This document shows, in pieces, positions 62,988 through 64,000 of a stretch of DNA of 64,000 bases (positions are counted from its first letter, which is position 1; each line of letters begins with the position of its first letter). A model generated the notes under the pieces. That model did not search any database. It was given only the letters and a program-made list of their open reading frames with translations, and had not been told where the DNA came from. The stretch covers positions 62,001 to 126,000 of the forward strand of contig JAOAPI010000151.1 of assembly GCA_025462865.1 (NCBI GenBank), given 5' to 3'. The DNA is from Candidatus Sulfotelmatobacter sp. (lineage in GTDB: Bacteria; Acidobacteriota; Terriglobia; Terriglobales; Acidobacteriaceae). The translations under genes were made by a program, and so were the position numbers.

Positions 62988-63749
62988 TCAGCCCTGAGCG
63001 CGCGACCAGTCCTTTAAGTGCCAGCCGCGCCCGTGCGCGCACAAAGCAGCCGCATAACCTGGACCCACAGGTATTTCCCGGAGAGACCAGAGCGTAGCTT
63101 CGGAAGCGTCAGGCCGGGTCGCAAGCAAGGCGTCTCTGTCCTCGGCTGCAACGGATACATCGAACTGATGCAAGGGCAGCGACAACCCGTCGCCGGTCGC
63201 CTTGATGTAGGCCTCCTTGCGGGTCCAGCAGCGGAAGAAGGCCTCAAACTTTTCCCCGTCCGGCAGAGCCGCAAGATGTTCACGTTCGTGTGCTGAAAAG
63301 AAGCGGCGGGCAATGGCCTCGACGTCAAAATCCTGTCGCACTTGTTCCACATCGACACCGATCTCTCGTCGCCGCGCGAAAGCGAGTAGCGCGACTCCTC
63401 CGGAATGCGAAATATTGAAAGTCATGCCGCTGGCTGCATAATCCGGTCCCAGAGAAGGCTTTTCTTTTTTCGAATAGGAGAAGCTCAAATGCTTTGGATT
63501 CTCTGCCAGGTAACCCGCCAGAATTATTCTCAACAGGGCCCGCGCCGCCGCGAAGCGCTGACGGTCGGTGGGAAAATGAAAGCGGGAAGCGCGGGTCGAT
63601 TCGTCCGGTGAGAGTATTTCTTGCCAACGGGATTCGTTGTCGCGAATCGCCTCGAGATCGACACGCCAGAGTTGCACTTCTTCCTCGGCGAGCGTGAGAG
63701 GCTCCTCGATCTGGAAGTCCGGATCGGCGATATTCATGGTCTGATTCAT
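62988..63749 (-). CDS. 4'-Phosphopantetheinyl transferase (Sfp type)
   Basis: A 253-residue enzyme that moves phosphopantetheine from CoA to a carrier-protein serine. The family motifs are REIGVDVEQV (Mg-binding Asp and Glu) and FFRCWTRKEAYIKATGDGL (W-x2-KEA); the N-terminal half carries FNISHSGGVALLAFA and RFAAARALLRIIL. The length is that of Sfp-type, two-subdomain enzymes, used for polyketide, nonribosomal peptide or fatty-acid carriers. No carrier protein gene is in the window. ATG 63749, with a second in-frame ATG at 63737. Confidence 0.9.
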   Translation of the reverse strand: MNQTMNIADPDFQIEEPLTLAEEEVQLWRVDLEAIRDNESRWQEILSPDESTRASRFHFPTDRQRFAAARALLRIILAGYLAENPKHLSFSYSKKEKPSLGPDYAASGMTFNISHSGGVALLAFARRREIGVDVEQVRQDFDVEAIARRFFSAHEREHLAALPDGEKFEAFFRCWTRKEAYIKATGDGLSLPLHQFDVSVAAEDRDALLATRPDASEATLWSLREIPVGPGYAAALCAHGRGWHLKDWSRAQG

Positions 63750-63834
63750 GACTGCGGTTGAATACCGGCTTTTGGCGGCCCACGATCGCTGCTCTTCTTC
63801 TCAGCTCGCGTCTTGGCTCTTGACCAGCTGATCC

Positions 63835-64000
63835 CTATTTCGCGGGAGGGATTTCGCCGTGAGTTGTCCGAGCCCCGAGCGCTGAGGAATCAACCGACAC
63901 TGCATTTGTTTTCGGCGCAACTGCCGGTTCGGTAATGCAGTACTTCAGCAGACACCAGAGGGCCCGCACTCCATCCTTCCATTGGATCTTCTTGCCCTCT
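63835..64000 (-). CDS. Glycosyltransferase family 2, C-terminal end (partial)
   Basis: The last 54 codons of a gene entering from the right edge. The fragment begins EGKKIQWKDGVRALWCLLKY, which matches the end of dolichol-phosphate mannose synthase-like GT2 proteins (Gly-Lys-Lys-Ile-x-Trp-x-Asp-Gly-x-Arg-Ala). A further 34 polar residues follow before the TAG. The family call relies on this short stretch only. It lies 86 bases upstream of the phosphopantetheinyl transferase gene on the same strand. Confidence 0.65.
   Translation of the reverse strand, partial: EGKKIQWKDGVRALWCLLKYCITEPAVAPKTNAVSVDSSALGARTTHGEIPPAK

Overview
The window looks like a chromosomal segment of an Acidobacteriota bacterium, probably of the Terriglobia. 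This is an inference from GC-rich coding, an exosortase-linked exopolysaccharide locus, paired PYROXD2-like oxidoreductases and an RNase E/G with a very long insertion; no rRNA or other taxonomic marker is present. Coding density is high. I recognised no rRNA, tRNA, CRISPR array, prophage or insertion sequence.

Left part (1-17.9 kb) is mostly housekeeping. It holds the 3' end of a penicillin-binding protein 2 gene followed by rodA (cell elongation), an RNase E/G whose S1 domain is split by about 490 low-complexity residues, and a VapBC toxin-antitoxin pair with its own inverted-repeat operator. Then come, on the minus strand, a two-subunit molybdenum hydroxylase, an unrecognised 501-residue protein, purU, a small exported protein and two tandem FAD oxidoreductases. 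A frameshifted GIY-YIG nuclease gene and a GcvT-like aminomethyltransferase close this part.

The central part (17.9-58 kb) is one large envelope/exopolysaccharide locus of the exosortase (XrtA/EpsH) type. EpsI and the exosortase point left. A degenerate sigma-54-type AAA+ regulator points right and heads a long tight run: Wza-like export protein, outer-membrane barrel candidate, Wzz-like chain-length protein, ExeA-like ATPase, CpsD-like tyrosine kinase, initiating sugar-phosphate transferase, GT2, Wzy/WaaL-like ligase, MBOAT acyltransferase plus SGNH partner, asparagine synthase-like amidotransferase and a tandem-GT4 fusion. A converging minus-strand run adds a second amidotransferase, heparinase II/III, polysaccharide deacetylase, ATP-grasp enzyme, GT4, GDP-mannose dehydrogenase-like enzyme and a low-Mr tyrosine phosphatase. 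A second deacetylase, a methyltransferase, a small-molecule kinase, a sulfotransferase, two duplicated secreted parallel beta-helix proteins and a Wzx-type flippase follow.

The right part (58-64 kb) holds a likely beta-propeller protein, then a sulfate-activation set: a CysQ-like phosphatase, a TauE/SafE permease and a fused ATP sulfurylase/APS kinase. With the sulfotransferase 8 kb away this suggests that PAPS is made, used and its by-product PAP recycled for sulfating the locus's product. A 4'-phosphopantetheinyl transferase and the end of a GT2 gene finish the window.

Taken together, the locus reads as a machine that assembles, exports and cuts an acidic polysaccharide, decorates it with acyl, amide and possibly sulfate groups, and is controlled by a tyrosine kinase/phosphatase pair. 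That synthesis is inference; the individual family calls rest on visible motifs.
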